Made by a program: the position numbers and the translations under genes. From positions 56,979,301 through 57,043,300 of the forward strand of contig CP136061.1 of NCBI GenBank assembly GCA_032622095.1: a DNA stretch of 64,000 nucleotides, read 5' to 3'. Origin of the DNA: Siphonodentalium dalli. Taxonomy: Eukaryota > Mollusca > Scaphopoda > Gadilida > Siphonodentaliidae. The notes under the pieces are model-generated. The model was not told the DNA's origin and did no database searches. It saw only the letters and a program-made list of their open reading frames with translations. This document shows, one piece after another, positions 21,439-33,240 of the stretch (its first letter is position 1; each line of letters begins with the position of its first letter).

Positions 21439-22836
21439 ATGGCTGAGGTATCGCTATCAGAGCACCCTAGGCAGATTGCTGCAGAATTTCGACTTGGACG
21501 TAAACTTGTTGAGGTTTCTATTAACCAGGAATGCGTAACAGTCGGCAAAGATAAGATCGCGATTGAAAATATTATATCTGTACGAACAGAGAAGACCAAG
21601 CCGACTAAGAAATTCCACGGCAGAAAATTAACAATCAACACTATAAAACAGACTAATTTCAAACAATTACAACAGTATTGTTACAAACTTGAAGGCAATA
21701 ACAGTTATGACATTGACGAGTTTATTTCACAATCAGAAATTTTAGTTGCCAGGCCAAGGAAATTGTTTGTGATTGTCAATCCTGTAAGTGGATCTGGGAA
21801 AGCAATGCGAATGTTCAGAGAAAAAGTCGAACCCTTATTCAGAGATGCTGGAATTAGCACTGATGTGAAGGTATCAGGGCATGGCAATGGACATTGCATT
21901 GAAATCCTGAAGAACACAGATCTTTCACCATATGATGGTGTTGTAATATGCGGTGGTGATGGCACATATTACGAAGTGATCAATGGAATCTTGCTTAAAA
22001 TTCAGAAGGAGGCAGGCGTAGATTATGAAGATCCCGACTGCCAGCTTGCTCCTGTGACTATTGCTATTGGAATATTGCCAATGGGAACAGGTAATCGGGT
22101 TTCACGATCTCTATCAGGTGCGGGATTGGAGAGTGCCACATTGGCGATTATTAAAGGAGAATTGCAGAATTATAATGTCAACTGTAACTATTCTGGTGGT
22201 AAATTCCTGACATTCAGTGGCCTAACTCAGTACCATGGTTACTTCAGCGATATGACGAGATTGGCAGAGCATACTCATGGGCTGTCATCGAGATTATTCA
22301 GTCACTTGATGCATATGATGACAAAGCCCAGAACATTTGGTGCAGAGATTGATTACCTCCTAACAGAGGAACAGAATCCAAATTACAGGTTTGATCTTTT
22401 GGCAGAAGATAGCGAGCTTCCAGGCTGGAAGAAAGTGAAGGGTGAATTCACTGGCATTGATTATAATATCTCAGAATTTGTTTCGAAAGGCTCTACTGGC
22501 GTACTTGATAATGATTTCAATTCCAAAAACAGTACCCTGTGGATCCATCAAGCCGCAAAAAGGGGGGACTATCTGAAGTTTTTAGCACATTTGATAAGAG
22601 GTCGATTGGACAAATTGAGAAACATCCCCAGTTTTCATATGTGCCACATAAAGCATCTGCGAGTGAAATTAGATTATGAGTACTTACACGCAGAAGAAAC
22701 ACTGGATGATGATAACTTCCCTAGTATGGAGCAAACATTAGGCTTGGATGGTGAGAACATCAAGTTACCAACGCCTGACTTCACCATAATGAGGCATGAT
22801 AATATATTGAAGTTATTTGGTGTCAGGGCTCACTGA
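21439..22836 (+). CDS. Ceramide-kinase-like lipid kinase (DAGK catalytic domain)
   Basis: Likely phosphorylates a sphingolipid or related lipid with ATP at membranes. It is 465 residues in a single open exon. Residues ~15-100 form the N-terminal region that in ceramide kinases is a PH-like fold. The catalytic domain spans ~108-250: NPVSGSGK (114-121), CGGDGTYYEVINGIL with GGDGT at 172-176 (the nucleotide-binding loop), and LPMGTGN at 213-219. EPLFRDAGISTDV and KEAGVDYEDP align with ceramide kinase and CERKL better than with sphingosine kinase. The C-terminus ends in a basic stretch plus LFGVRAH. The start ATG has G at -3 and +4 (GTTATGG), and no upstream in-frame ATG is near. Human ceramide kinase is longer and multi-exon, so this may be a retrocopy or an intron-poor lineage member. 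The frame is intact, which argues for function. Substrate cannot be told from sequence. Confidence 0.85.
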   Translation: MAEVSLSEHPRQIAAEFRLGRKLVEVSINQECVTVGKDKIAIENIISVRTEKTKPTKKFHGRKLTINTIKQTNFKQLQQYCYKLEGNNSYDIDEFISQSEILVARPRKLFVIVNPVSGSGKAMRMFREKVEPLFRDAGISTDVKVSGHGNGHCIEILKNTDLSPYDGVVICGGDGTYYEVINGILLKIQKEAGVDYEDPDCQLAPVTIAIGILPMGTGNRVSRSLSGAGLESATLAIIKGELQNYNVNCNYSGGKFLTFSGLTQYHGYFSDMTRLAEHTHGLSSRLFSHLMHMMTKPRTFGAEIDYLLTEEQNPNYRFDLLAEDSELPGWKKVKGEFTGIDYNISEFVSKGSTGVLDNDFNSKNSTLWIHQAAKRGDYLKFLAHLIRGRLDKLRNIPSFHMCHIKHLRVKLDYEYLHAEETLDDDNFPSMEQTLGLDGENIKLPTPDFTIMRHDNILKLFGVRAH

Positions 22837-22997
22837 CTCGGAGTTAGTGGCATCATGTTGATCTACAATTACCCTCAGTATGTGATATAAACCAGGTACT
22901 CTATATACCCGTATGTGATAACCTTAAGGGTGTCAATCCCTATCCCCTGAATAGCCCAGTTTAACAATTGGGGATAAAACGTGCTTACTAGTACCAG
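22837..22997 (+). other. Kinase gene 3' flank
   Basis: Short AT-rich 3' flank between the kinase stop and the TTAA MITE. AATAAA-like hexamers first occur inside the MITE (AATAATAAATATG near 23046), so the transcript may end within it. Confidence 0.4.
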
Positions 22998-23493
22998 TTA
23001 AAGATGGATTATTTCTTTAAATAACAAATTTGAAATAGTTAAAATAATAAATATGAACTGATGACCCCTGTCCGGAAAGGCTCCTATCAATTAATATTGA
23101 TTTTATTGGGACCGTTTATTTGTCTATTTTTAGAACAGACCATTCGGGTGATGCCATAGAGAGCATTAGGCTGTTCCTATGGCTACGCACCGAATGTCAA
23201 ATGTGCAAGATGGATTGGTTGTATCGTTTTATTCCATAGTTATAAGCGATAATGATTATAATTAACGTTATTTGTGACGAAAATTGCACAATAAAATTTC
23301 TGGTCTCTGATAACAGTAACCACTATTGTTCAATAGCTAAACAACCACACCTTTTTAGACCAGAAAATATTCTAAATAAAATTAATATTAATCAATAGAA
23401 GCATTTCGGGACAGGAGTCTTTGATTCAGATCTAATATTTTATACCCCGGTAACTATATAATACATGTTTACAAAGAGATAATCCACCTTTAA
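22998..23493. mobile_element. TTAA-flanked MITE, family 1 (copy a)
   Basis: Bounded by TTAA at 22998-23001 and 23490-23493. Ends: AGATGGATTATTTCTTT on the left and AAAGAGATAATCCACCT on the right; the right end read inward is TTAAAGGTGG. The same ~500-bp element is at 55272-55799 with the same ends. TTAAAGG ends are typical of Kolobok/T2-type MITEs. No open frame. Confidence 0.88.
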
Positions 23494-24571
23494 GCAAATA
23501 CCAGTCCTGAATACAAGACACGTACCACTATTTCGCACTTATTTGTCATCATTCTCTCACATCTTTTGGTCAGTAATTATAGTCCATAAATTTAATAGCA
23601 ACACATGTGCCTAAAGTTCATCCATATTTATCATTGTGCTCGAAAATAATGTAGCAGAGGGATATGGATTCTGACTATAATACACACATATCAGACAAAT
23701 CCTGTGGACTAGCAAGGGTACGGGTGACATTTTCAATTTGACAAATGTTGTAGTTGTGCTTCACAAAATTGTATTTTAGGTTGTGTGATATAGGTTACAC
23801 TGTGCTAAACTGTCCTGTATGTGACATGAAATGTCAGGCAAGGCGACAATCAGGAAAATAGCCTTATATTTAGTTTCCTTGGTTTTCAACAGTCATTAGA
23901 GACAATGAGAAAGAAGAAATTCCACCCGGTCTCTCCTATACTTAGCTAGAATAAATCCATTTATTAAATTTTTTATTTACAATAGTGTCTGGAACATTTC
24001 CCTAAACCACGGAATGTTGCTAATGGACAAATTAGTTTTTTTTTATATTAATAATATGTTATTGGTTTGTGGTTTGTTAAAGCGGCGGTGGGTTAGCAAA
24101 AACAAATAATTTCAGTTAATCCAAGTGTATATACATAATGATGCCATAATTGTCGTGTGCCTTTATATACCCATCTCTGTTGACAACCTTGTATCTTCTA
24201 TCGGGTCAGGCACATCCTGGTTTGAACTATTATAGGTAAATATGAATATCGTCGTTTTGTGAATTTGATACAAGAGCCATAACCCAACATCGTACTTCAA
24301 AACAATTATTAAAAACGGTGTCATACTAAATCGGCACCATGTTTGTTCATGTTACGAAATAACGTTTCTCGATCAGTACGAAAAACTTTTCATGATGGCA
24401 TGTGCACATGATAAGGCAACCAACTAACATTCAATTGGTCTAAATATTTGTTATCAACGAGCGATTTAGTGATCATGTCAAAATCATTTAGAAAACTAAA
24501 ATAAGCCATCTCAAAAGGCTGCAAAATAAATTTTATCGGGAGACTGAAAATTTGCTGTAATGTTCACTTCC
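23494..24571. other. Intergenic, nothing recognised
   Basis: AT-rich sequence without a convincing frame, RNA gene or repeat with another copy in this window. Confidence 0.5.
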
Positions 24572-26227
24572 TTGCACCCGGATCTGTGCGTTGCCGTGGC
24601 TCTGTTTATAGTGGATCACCGGCGAGACCACATCTTTCACTATCGATCCCATTTAGTGTAAGTTTTGTTTTTTTCATAAACAAGTTGTTTTCGAGAAAGC
24701 TATCTTGTTCTATGTTAACACCGATGATAGGCGCAACGAATGAAGCAATCCTTGATGCAATACATGTTATAGATTTCTTTGACAAACGTGTATTCTTTGA
24801 AAATTCTGACTCGAAATGCGGGCTTGTCCCAAATATATATTATAAAATTTAAACAATTCCACCAATGCATGTAAGTTTGACAGTGGGCGAAATTCGATAT
24901 CCAAGTTCTCTGACTGCTGTAAACGTACGCGATATGTTTGGATCAATTTGTGTTCGAAATTTGGATTTCCATCGGTGTACTCGGCTGTATGCTGGATACG
25001 TTTATAGCACTCTTCGAACTTGTTATGAGATGCTCTTAGCGAACAGCCGGGAGCGATGGTGAAAGTCGTTTTCCAATCGGTGAGCCGCTATACACCGAGC
25101 CACCGCAACGCATAGGTTCCGTTCACCAATTACGTAATAAATTAAAGGAGCAAAGTACGGCGATTATTTTTAAACTGCTTACCGGTTTTAATCAAAATAT
25201 TATAAACGGAAGAATCGATCTACGTGACGGACAGGAGACAGAGGAGGAGGGAAATGTTATTGCATGCAATTAATATCCATGGTTCCATTCCCCTGCAGCT
25301 AAATGCTCAAATACCTAGATTCGGCAGTGATACCAATTCCGACGAATGCTACCAATGCCCGTGCGTCAATTATATACGAAACAGGTCGTTTTTCATCAGC
25401 GAATGCATTAAAATATACAGATGGTTTTGTAACAGTTGGAAAGTCACAATTCTGCCTTAAAATGAGATGTTACTATTCTCGCTAGTAATAAACTGTATTT
25501 GCACGTATACAAAGGATCAGGAATAGCAATAAAATGGGAAAATATGCGTGGATATGTATATTGATCTTCGTCAACGCCTCCCTGCTTGGCACAATGACAT
25601 GTCATGTCTACGTGGGTAATATGATGGCGATATGCTCTTTTTCTAAAACTATGTTCACTATGCAAGTGGTCTGCAATTGATTGTGAACGGCTGTATTGTT
25701 TCAGCAAATTTTGGATGTTCAATTTGAGCAAAATAGAAGATAATCGTAAATCGAATACAGCTACACACATTTCATAGGCAACTTTTGTGTGCTATATGCG
25801 CTACCATACAGGTGCTATAAACAACCACAATTTATGCATACGACATGCATATTGGATTTATTTTTACTTTATATGAAAAGTGGGCATGTTGAACAGGTGT
25901 TGGGTGCCACTGTATAAACGAGATATACACACATTCAGAAAAGTTATACAGCATAGGTTTTCTGGATGGTTATCACACTTGCCAGATTTATACGATAAAA
26001 CGATTTTTTATTTGCACATTGGCCACATTTTCCAATAAATAGAATAGTCTTCTATATTCAAATCCCAAGCTAATCGGTGTACATATAAACAAATTATCAT
26101 CCTCAAATATGGAGTTAATACCACCCACTCGCTTTTCTGTTCGAGTGAAATTTACATCTAACCAGTAGCGATGGTGAAATCTGCTTTCCCAGCGGTGAAC
26201 CGCACCAACGCACAGATCCGGGTGCAA
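24572..26227. mobile_element. Putative 1.66-kb TIR element
   Basis: The left end TTGCACCCGGATCTGTGCGT pairs with the right end ACGCACAGATCCGGGTGCAA. A related inner block occurs near 25047-25120 (CGATGGTGAAAGTCG, GCAACGCATAGGTTCCG) and near 26168-26210, so an older copy may be nested. No target duplication is evident and no transposase frame is found; short frames inside have no domain. Confidence 0.6.
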
Positions 26228-26350
26228 TGAGTGATTTTGCTAAAAGTGCAATTTGGCAGTGCCCTGGGATGCGGATCTCACAGTTTCCAAAAAAAATAAT
26301 AATATGGAAATGGTGGTTATTGCATGCACTGGGAAATTCAACTATAATAG

Positions 26351-27116
26351 TTAAATGTACTCAATCCGATTAAGTGCCCCTCAATTACTATTTATTTGGC
26401 TTCCAGGGTAAAAATATTTTATTCGAGTCGAGGAACCCACCCATCAAAGCTCAGAGTGATCAGATATCGAATTTTAAAATCTATTATTTTTCACCACCTG
26501 GAATATTTGGTGGCCCAGTTTAAGTCGACGAGAAGACCAAATTGCAGATAAATAGAGGATATCCACACTTTTTCAGTGGATATGGGTTATATCTCATGAG
26601 TGATGACAAAACATTGAATTTCCACGAGTGGCTTTAGCCACGAGTGGAAATTCAAATGTTTTGTCATCACGAATGAGATTTAACCCATATCCACTGAAAA
26701 AGTGTGGATATTCTGTTTATTATACACTTTAGTTACTTGCCTATGGCCCCAATGAATGTCAATACATCAGAAATTTCACCAGTGGGATATCACTTATATC
26801 TCACTAGTGGGATATCACTTATATCTCACTGCTAAAACCTTATAATTCATGGGCAAGTAAGTATATAATAAAGATGTATAACTCTAAAATCAAGTGGCTT
26901 TTTTGTGTCAGATATTTGACAAACCGGCAAAATTTCGTTGAAAAAAATGTTGATATATAACTTGTTTTGGGGAATTTTATACTACAGTTGACTGTGGTTA
27001 GCATTATTTTTGGGCAATTAATCTTTTTCTGACAACTGAAGCGGCATTTAAAAAAACATTGTTGTTGTTGGAACCTGATGATATGGGGACCATCGAATCG
27101 GATTGAGTACCTTTAA
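26351..27116. mobile_element. TTAA-flanked MITE, family 2 (copy a), with nested foldback
   Basis: TTAA at 26351-26354 and 27113-27116. Ends: left ATGTACTCAATCCGATT, right AATCGGATTGAGTACCT. A second copy is at 48020-48475 and a fragment at 38462-38640. Relative to the 48020 copy this one carries about 320 extra bases, the foldback at about 26550-26875. Confidence 0.85.
26550..26721. repeat. Near-perfect ~170-bp palindrome nested in the MITE
   Basis: Arms begin GGATATCCACACTTTTTCAG and meet at GAGTGGC-TTTA-GCCACGAGTG near 26633. After it, a 25-bp unit AGTGGGATATCACTTATATC... is present twice (about 26781-26831). The pair TTACTTGCC / GGGCAAGTAA (about 26735 and 26850) marks an outer, looser foldback. 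Confidence 0.88.
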
Positions 27117-28026
27117 ATATACTGTAACTATAATACCTGAATCAGGATGCGCCTGACATTTATATATATATGGAATACAAAATATTGTTTTCGTTATGTT
27201 TCGTATTTGTTGTTTTTTTTAAACTGGGTTCCCTGTTTGTGAGTTGGCCATACTCTTGACTCTGAGTGTACTTTCGCCTGCTCTCTGCCATCCAAACACT
27301 ATGTAGGACTTCGGGACTCAGCATTGGGAATGCAGGACCTCTAACCTGGATCCCAGAATATTCTATTTATAAACTGGCGCACCAGAATACTATATGTAAC
27401 CGGGGTCCAAAATGCTCAATATCAGCCCCAATGTTTCTGTGATACATTTTATTTTATGTTCTATTTTTGTGATACATTTTAAAAATAAGATACCCATGTT
27501 CTGTTTATTTGATGTATTTTATATTTATGTGATACACTTTACATTTTTATGATACAGTATATATATATGTGATCAGCTGTTGCTATCAGCATTGGATGGC
27601 ATTCCATTTTAAATTATTAGTCTTATTAATTTGAACTAATTCAGAAATCAAATCAACATTTCTACTCAAAATATCCATTCTTTGGACTTTTGTCTTTGGA
27701 CTTTGCAACTGTACGGCAAAAATGTCGCTTATCAGGTCGCCGACATACCTGGTACGAATAAAACATGGAGCATGGAAAGCAGCATACTCAGATTGGAACT
27801 AATTTCCTCTGAAATTCTAAACTTGCCATAGCATGTTTAAGTAACTTTTAAGATTTAAAAAGATACTTCCCCGGCCAACAACTTACTCAGCATGTATAGA
27901 CTGTTCTGTTTGTGATATATTTTATTTTGTTGTATTTCTGTGACACATTTTCTTTTAAAAAATAAGAGTTCTTATAATAAATAACTTAAATTTTCAGAGC
28001 TAGTAATTTCTGTCCCCAGATGTTCT
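27117..28026. other. Intergenic; degenerate GTGATACATTTTA minisatellite
   Basis: About five imperfect copies of a TGTGATACATTTTA-like unit lie at 27430-27560, with two weaker ones near 27910-27960. The remainder is unassigned AT-rich sequence. Confidence 0.55.
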
Positions 28027-28725
28027 TAATGGAGAACCAAACCAGTTCCTCGAGAAGAACCCATTTGGATCGTCATGAAGAACCAAATCGGTGAACCGAT
28101 TTTGTTCTTCGCGGAGAACCGATTTGGTTCTTCGCAAGGATTCGAACAATCCAGATCGGTTCTTCACGTGGAACCAAATGGTTCTTCATTAAGAACCAAT
28201 CTTGATTCTGTTTGGATCCTTGCGAAGAACCAAATCGGTCCTCCGAAAACAACCAGATGGGTTGTTCACGGAAAACCAAATTGGGATATTTGGTTCTTTG
28301 AAGTGTACCGATTAGGTTCCTCGCGAAGAATCAAGGAAATTGGTTTGAAACCAACTGGTTCTTGTGAAGAACCAAATAGGTTAGTTGGTTCTGCCACTGG
28401 GACAGTTGAATAATTTTAGTAATCGTAACACAGTTGTAGAACCAAAATTTGGGTTCTTGCTGACATTTTGGTTCTTACTTTGGTTCTGCAATGAGGATGA
28501 ATTATGGAACCAAACATTTCTTATTTGGTTCTTCGTCTACAGCGAAGAACCAAAATGGAAACAATTGGTTCTTTGCCTAGTTCCCCAATAAATGTGGTGT
28601 AGAACCAATTGGTTGTAGTTTAGATTCCACTCTGCTACAGTGAAACCATATGGTTCTTCGGCTGCGAAGAATCAACTCTGTTGGTTCCGCCACCTGGACA
28701 GTTTGAAGAACCAATTTGGTTCCCC
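28027..28725. repeat. Array of small GAACCAAAT/GGTTCTTC palindromes
   Basis: About 700 bp in which GAAGAACC and its complement GGTTCTTC recur every 10-40 bases, usually joined by AAAT(C/T), giving local palindromes such as GAACCAAATTGGTTC. Spacing is irregular and copies diverge. Open frames on both strands (e.g. 28075-28413) are by-products of the motif and lack any domain. Function unknown. Confidence 0.8.
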
Positions 28726-29079
28726 ACATTTTTTGTTGTGCCGAATCCGGAATCAAAGCAAAATTGTAAAATTTCTCCCCTGAGGTATGTTTTTGTAATT
28801 GACGAACATGTAGAACAAGACACATTGAGACTTGATCCATTAAAACAAAAATGAGCTTTCAAAATCAAATTATTCTGCACGATTTGACAACTGTAACTGC
28901 ATTGGGATGAAAATCACTAGGGTCGTGCTCACATTGTGAGTAACCCCTCCGAGTATATATATATTCAAATAACCCAACTGATGACTATTGCATCCGCAAT
29001 AGTTTCATTGGGCTTACAATCCAATCTCGGTCCACAACTAACACATGTAGGGGCGTGTGATATTGGTAGTAAATTCAGC
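28726..29079. other. Intergenic, nothing recognised
   Basis: No repeat partner or gene found in this window. Confidence 0.4.
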
Positions 29080-29170
29080 AATAATAATTGTGCTTCAGCA
29101 CAATTGAATTGTGCTTCAGCGATTTGAATTGTGCTTCAGCGAATTGGATTGTGCTTCGTCGGATTGAATT
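29080..29170. repeat. ~22-bp tandem repeat, four copies
   Basis: The unit GAATTGTGCTTCAGC(G)A(A)TT is repeated from about 29087 to 29170, immediately before a SINE. Confidence 0.8.
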
Positions 29171-29180
29171 GCGGGGGTGG

Positions 29181-29505
29181 GCGTTGCTCGGTGGCTCATC
29201 CGATAAGGGGCTCTGCTCCAGATAGTCTCGCTCTCCAGCCCTGACGATATGGGTTCAATTCCCGGTGGAGTCATCGCTGACTTTGTATCCCATATCGGTG
29301 TCTGAGGGAGTTGCCAGGTAATCGCCGATGGTCGGTGGTTTCGCCGGGCACAATGGGTCATTCTTCCAGCCAATGAAATCACTGCTATATTTACCTTAGT
29401 GCACGGACTTTTCCCCTCCACCAATACAACTGGCAACGTCGTGATATATATAGCCATGGCTGCTGAAAACGACGTAAACCCCAATGCATAAAATAATTGA
29501 ATTGC
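29181..29505 (+). mobile_element. tRNA-derived SINE
   Basis: The A-box-like TGGCTCATCCGATAAGG is near 29192 and the B box GGGTTCAATTCCC is at 29251-29263. The body has GGTCGGTGGTTTCGCCGGGC and CCCCTCCACC. The 3' part is GCTGAAAACGACGTAAACCCC. The tail block AAACGACGTTAAAC recurs at about 31205. It is related to the SINE-like piece in the big inverted repeat. Confidence 0.75.
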
Positions 29506-29529
29506 AATTGTATTCCCATACAATGAATA

Positions 29530-29735
29530 GCATTCCAGTCCAAGTCGGGGTCATATTGGATCCATCCAGCCCCGTTCTGGAGTAGCATTCCATATATGAA
29601 GCTTTTGAATATCTATATATGGAATGCTACTCCAGAACTTTGACCTGTAGCAATAAAAAGCCGGAACTGGGCTGGATGGATCCAATATGGCCCGGACTCG
29701 GTGACAAGGCGTGTTGGATACCATTGAGTGCAATT
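29530..29735. mobile_element. Palindromic MITE (copy a)
   Basis: Outer arms share CATATTGGATCCATCCAGCCC (about 29550, inverted at about 29675). The inner arms GTAGCATTCCATATATGAAG and ATATATGGAATGCTAC meet near 29608. A relative lies at 47519-47800 with the same inner hairpin. Confidence 0.75.
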
Positions 29736-29761
29736 CAGTGCATCAATAGAAGTGAATTTGG

Positions 29762-29951
29762 TCTCCCATTTTGAGCGCAAGTTGAGTCCAACAACTGATT
29801 TTTTCATCCCAGTTTGCACTCGTTTGTGTGTGGTTAGGTTACCAGATTGACTGAGTAATTTCTCATAGACGTCACACAGATAAGGTCGCTCTCTCGTGTG
29901 CACCAGTTTTTGTCTCCGGAATGAAGTGAGATCGCTGAATAACTTTGTCAT
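29762..29951 (-). pseudogene. C2H2 zinc-finger relic
   Basis: The minus-strand frame reads RRQKLVHTRERPYLCDVYEK then LLSQSGNLTTHKRVQTG. This is the end of one finger, a linker and one full-length finger in which the second Cys is Tyr and the last His is Gln. Two lost zinc ligands show it is not functional. The parent is not in this window. Confidence 0.7.
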
Positions 29952-29984
29952 TCACCGTGCAGTGTGGATTAGCTATGCCGTTCC

Positions 29985-30290
29985 AGTCCATTCATTTAAC
30001 ACGCAATGAAATAACGAATGCATGGGCAAATTATTTTGAAAATTTATACTCCCCACTTGGGTCCGATGAATTTGACAACTCTTTCTTTAACGATATTAAT
30101 GAACTTTTGTCTGATCTCTTAAATGATCCTGACCGTGGGTCATACGATGACATAATCACATATGCTGTGTCCATGGAAGAACTTACAACGGTCTTAAAAT
30201 CACTAAAAAGAGGCAAAGCTGCAGGCTCAGATTTATTATGTTACGAACACATCATATATGGTGGACATCACTTAAAGAGACACTGCTATA
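29985..30290 (+). pseudogene. Non-LTR RT fragment related to the 7697-10876 element
   Basis: The frame reads NEITNAWANYFENLYSPLG, then KRGKAAGSDLLCYEHIIYGG. It aligns throughout with residues ~322-412 of the ORF at 7697-10876 (DITAAWADYYEQLYSPLQ, GKAPGPDRICYEHVAYGG). Only the region upstream of RT motif A is left. It is a divergent copy of the same family, truncated at both ends. Confidence 0.85.
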
Positions 30291-30340
30291 GTGGAATGTC
30301 GGGGTTGAACAGAAGTTTCCGTGGTGTTGAGCTAGGGTGA

Positions 30341-31884
30341 GTACCTTTTTCATAGACTGAATGCATTCTTAAACAACATACCAAATGTAATTTCAATTTA
30401 TGGCAGATTACTGTGCAGGTATGCCGTTAAATTTATATCAACACAAAATATAATCCGCCACCTCGAGTACCATATATATGAGTTAATATAGCCTATGGTT
30501 TAGATATCGGCCTTTGATGAAAAAAATCATATCTCTAACGAGTTGATATAACATACACATATCTCAGAACACAATAACAATGTTATTGTTGTATTTATCT
30601 TTGCCGGTCGACATTTTATTTTTGGGCATATTTATGTCAGTTTTGGACAAAACAACCTACAATTTGGTCATTTCGAAGAGTAATTCTCGTTACACATGAA
30701 TACGTAGTTACACTATATAGATGTGACGAGGTCGCGGATTTATGGAACATTGGTGTGATTAGTTGACACTAAACAAAATGTAAGTCATGATTCAATATTC
30801 ATCCATGTACAGAAATCGTACATGTGAAAATCAAATGGCAAAGTCTTTTAAACTATTATAGTTCAGAATTCACTAGATTGAAAATAACCATGTACATTCT
30901 GAGAAAAATGTACAATACATAGTATATTCGTAAATTTGCTAATTTGATGCTATGAAAGTGTCTAAAGTGACCGGAAAATATAGATGAAAGCTAACATTTA
31001 GTTCTATTAGGGACATTTAATCATGCTGCATTGTATATGTAGCTAAGTACTGTTTTATGACACTTATATGCATAAATGTATCCGTTTAAACCTTCCGATA
31101 TGCTAGAGTAAATTAAAATTATGACCCAATTTCGAGGCGATAGTTTTTGTTGATACGCCACGTTGCGCATAGTCCTTTCTTGAAATATAATACACATGGC
31201 GACTAAAACGACGTTAAACTCTCAATCAATACATCAATCAATAGATGTATAGCCTAGTCTATAGTGAGGTGAAATCAGATGACCGCGAAGACGACATGAC
31301 ACGTTCAATCATGTCTAGATTCTGGCCCGCAGAGACAAATGACGTTTTGACGTCATGACGCCGTAACTGCCTTCATTTAGCTAACAAATGAAATTGATCT
31401 AATATAAACATATGCAGGACATATTCATAACAACTTACTGTTTATAAATAAATTCTTCAGTGGTCGATTGCCAAATATCGGAAGTTGTGAAGTAGCCAAT
31501 TCGTTTCATTGCCGATTCCGCGATTTTGTGAAATAACTACCGGAAGTCACGTGATTTTTTCGCGAAAATGTTGGTTCGATAAAATTTTCTCCTTCACGGT
31601 ATATAATTGTAATTGTTGTGTGACGTCACAAGTACATACGCCCGCGTGTTACCTATACACGTCCCGAGCGGGGTCGTTATAACAACTTATCACCGATGTC
31701 ATGCCCAAGACATGTTTTATTTTATTTTCACGAAAAGGAATAATAAATAGGGTGATAAATAAATAAATATATATATAGGCTTTCGTGGCATTGCCACTTT
31801 TCAATAGAAGACAATAATGATTATGACGTCATAGCGTCTAGGGAAATAAATTAATTTAGAGAGAACGTCATTTCCTGGGTGCAT
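30341..31884. other. Intergenic; SINE tail fragment at 31190-31240
   Basis: The only recognised item is ACTAAAACGACGTTAAACTC with a CAATCAATA-type tail (about 31200-31245), the 3' end of a SINE like that at 29181. An AT microsatellite is at about 31755-31780. No gene seen. Confidence 0.5.
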
Positions 31885-33240
31885 TAAATTTACACTTGAA
31901 ATGTTTCATATAAAAGTCTTCTCTTTGTGTCTGAGTATTTTGCTGTCGGACTGTAGTTTTTGGAACCCGAAAATCGAAAAGTTCCTACCGCATCCATCCA
32001 AGTGTTCACTGAGCGGAATTTTTCGATATTTTGGTTGTTTAATTTGCTGCTTGTGAATTCTCGTTCTTTCTCGCAGTGTATTGCCAGTTTCTCCGACGTA
32101 ACTTTGTGAAGATCCATGGCAGACGATACAATAGATTAAGTTTCTTGTCCCACAGTCATTAGAAACATTCGGATAAATTTTCATACCATTTTTTATTTTA
32201 GATTTTCGCCTGTATGGATATATCTGAATGTCCTACATCGTTTGTCACCACATTTATTCACTAAATTGAATTTCGCACCAGTTGTCAGGATCTTTTTCAA
32301 GTTTTTTGGCTGACGTTTGCTCGGTAAAATACCATCTGATTTCATTGCGGCATTCATTGTTTCACTTTTCTGTAGGATGGGAAATAGTTGTTTTGCAACT
32401 ATGGCCATATTAGGATGATGTGGGTTATGTGTGGAAACTAATGAAGTTTTGATCCGGTATTGGTTTTGGTGATATTTCTGTGCGTAGATCCGCGATGGGA
32501 TTGCCCTCGTGCGTTCTATACCATCCTGTATCAGTTTTTTTCGGATAGTGTTGTTTTTCTAGAAACATCTTCAGTTCAGTAGATATAGACAGTTCAGAAA
32601 GTCTATGGTCACGTTGTTTGTCTTGACTGCATGAGGATTGTGCACACCCGTCTTATCAGGCAATAGGGGATGTTACGAAATCCAGATATTGGTGTGTGTC
32701 TGTTAGTTTGTAGAATATGTCCGTGTGTAATTTATTTTTGTCAGCCAAAACAAGCACATCCAGAAATGGTAATTTTTAACGGCTCCATTCTGATGTAAAT
32801 TTAATTGACGGATGAAGTGAGTTCAGAAGTGAAAGGAACTAGTTGGTGGTCTCTGTTGAATCTTCCCAAATAATTAAACAATCGTCCAGATACCTTTTCC
32901 ATGTACACATAATATGTTCACTGATGTTGGTATGGAATGATTCTTTTAATTTCATATACAGTTGATGTTCGAGAAACCCCATTACTAAATTTGCGTAGGT
33001 TGGCGCCATCTTTGTGCCCATAGCCGTACCCTTAATTTGAAGAAATTATATCTCGTCGAAGAAGAAGTTATTGTTTTCTAAAACTATGTCAACTGCTTTC
33101 AGAATGAAATCCTCACTCAAGCTATCGTTCAATATATCATTATGTTCCTTCATCCAAAATTGGATACCATCACGGAAAAGAATTAACAACAGATGGATCA
33201 CTGGTTGGTAACAAATCGAACAAAACACCACCAAAAGGAC
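31885..33240 (-). pseudogene. Penelope-like element: RT plus GIY-YIG endonuclease, broken
   Basis: On the minus strand, 33046-33234 gives RT upstream sequence (DGIQFWMKEHNDILNDS). 32839-33021 has GTKMAPTYANLVMGFLE and the active site YLDDCLIIW. About 32838-32560 continues with stops (FLDVLV, TDIFYKLTDTHQYLDF). 32193-32408 has RQPKNLKKIL and KCGDKRCRTF. 31906-32184 has the nuclease: LIYCIVCHGSSQSYVGETG, then LRERTRIHKQQI. That order, RT then linker then GIY-YIG, is diagnostic of Penelope-like elements, which use the nuclease to prime reverse transcription. At least three stops or frameshifts are present and the N-terminal RT is missing. Confidence 0.88.

Noticed and set aside
28073-28413. Overlapping frames through the GAACC array
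   Set aside because: Codons mirror the palindromic motif on both strands; no independent coding evidence.
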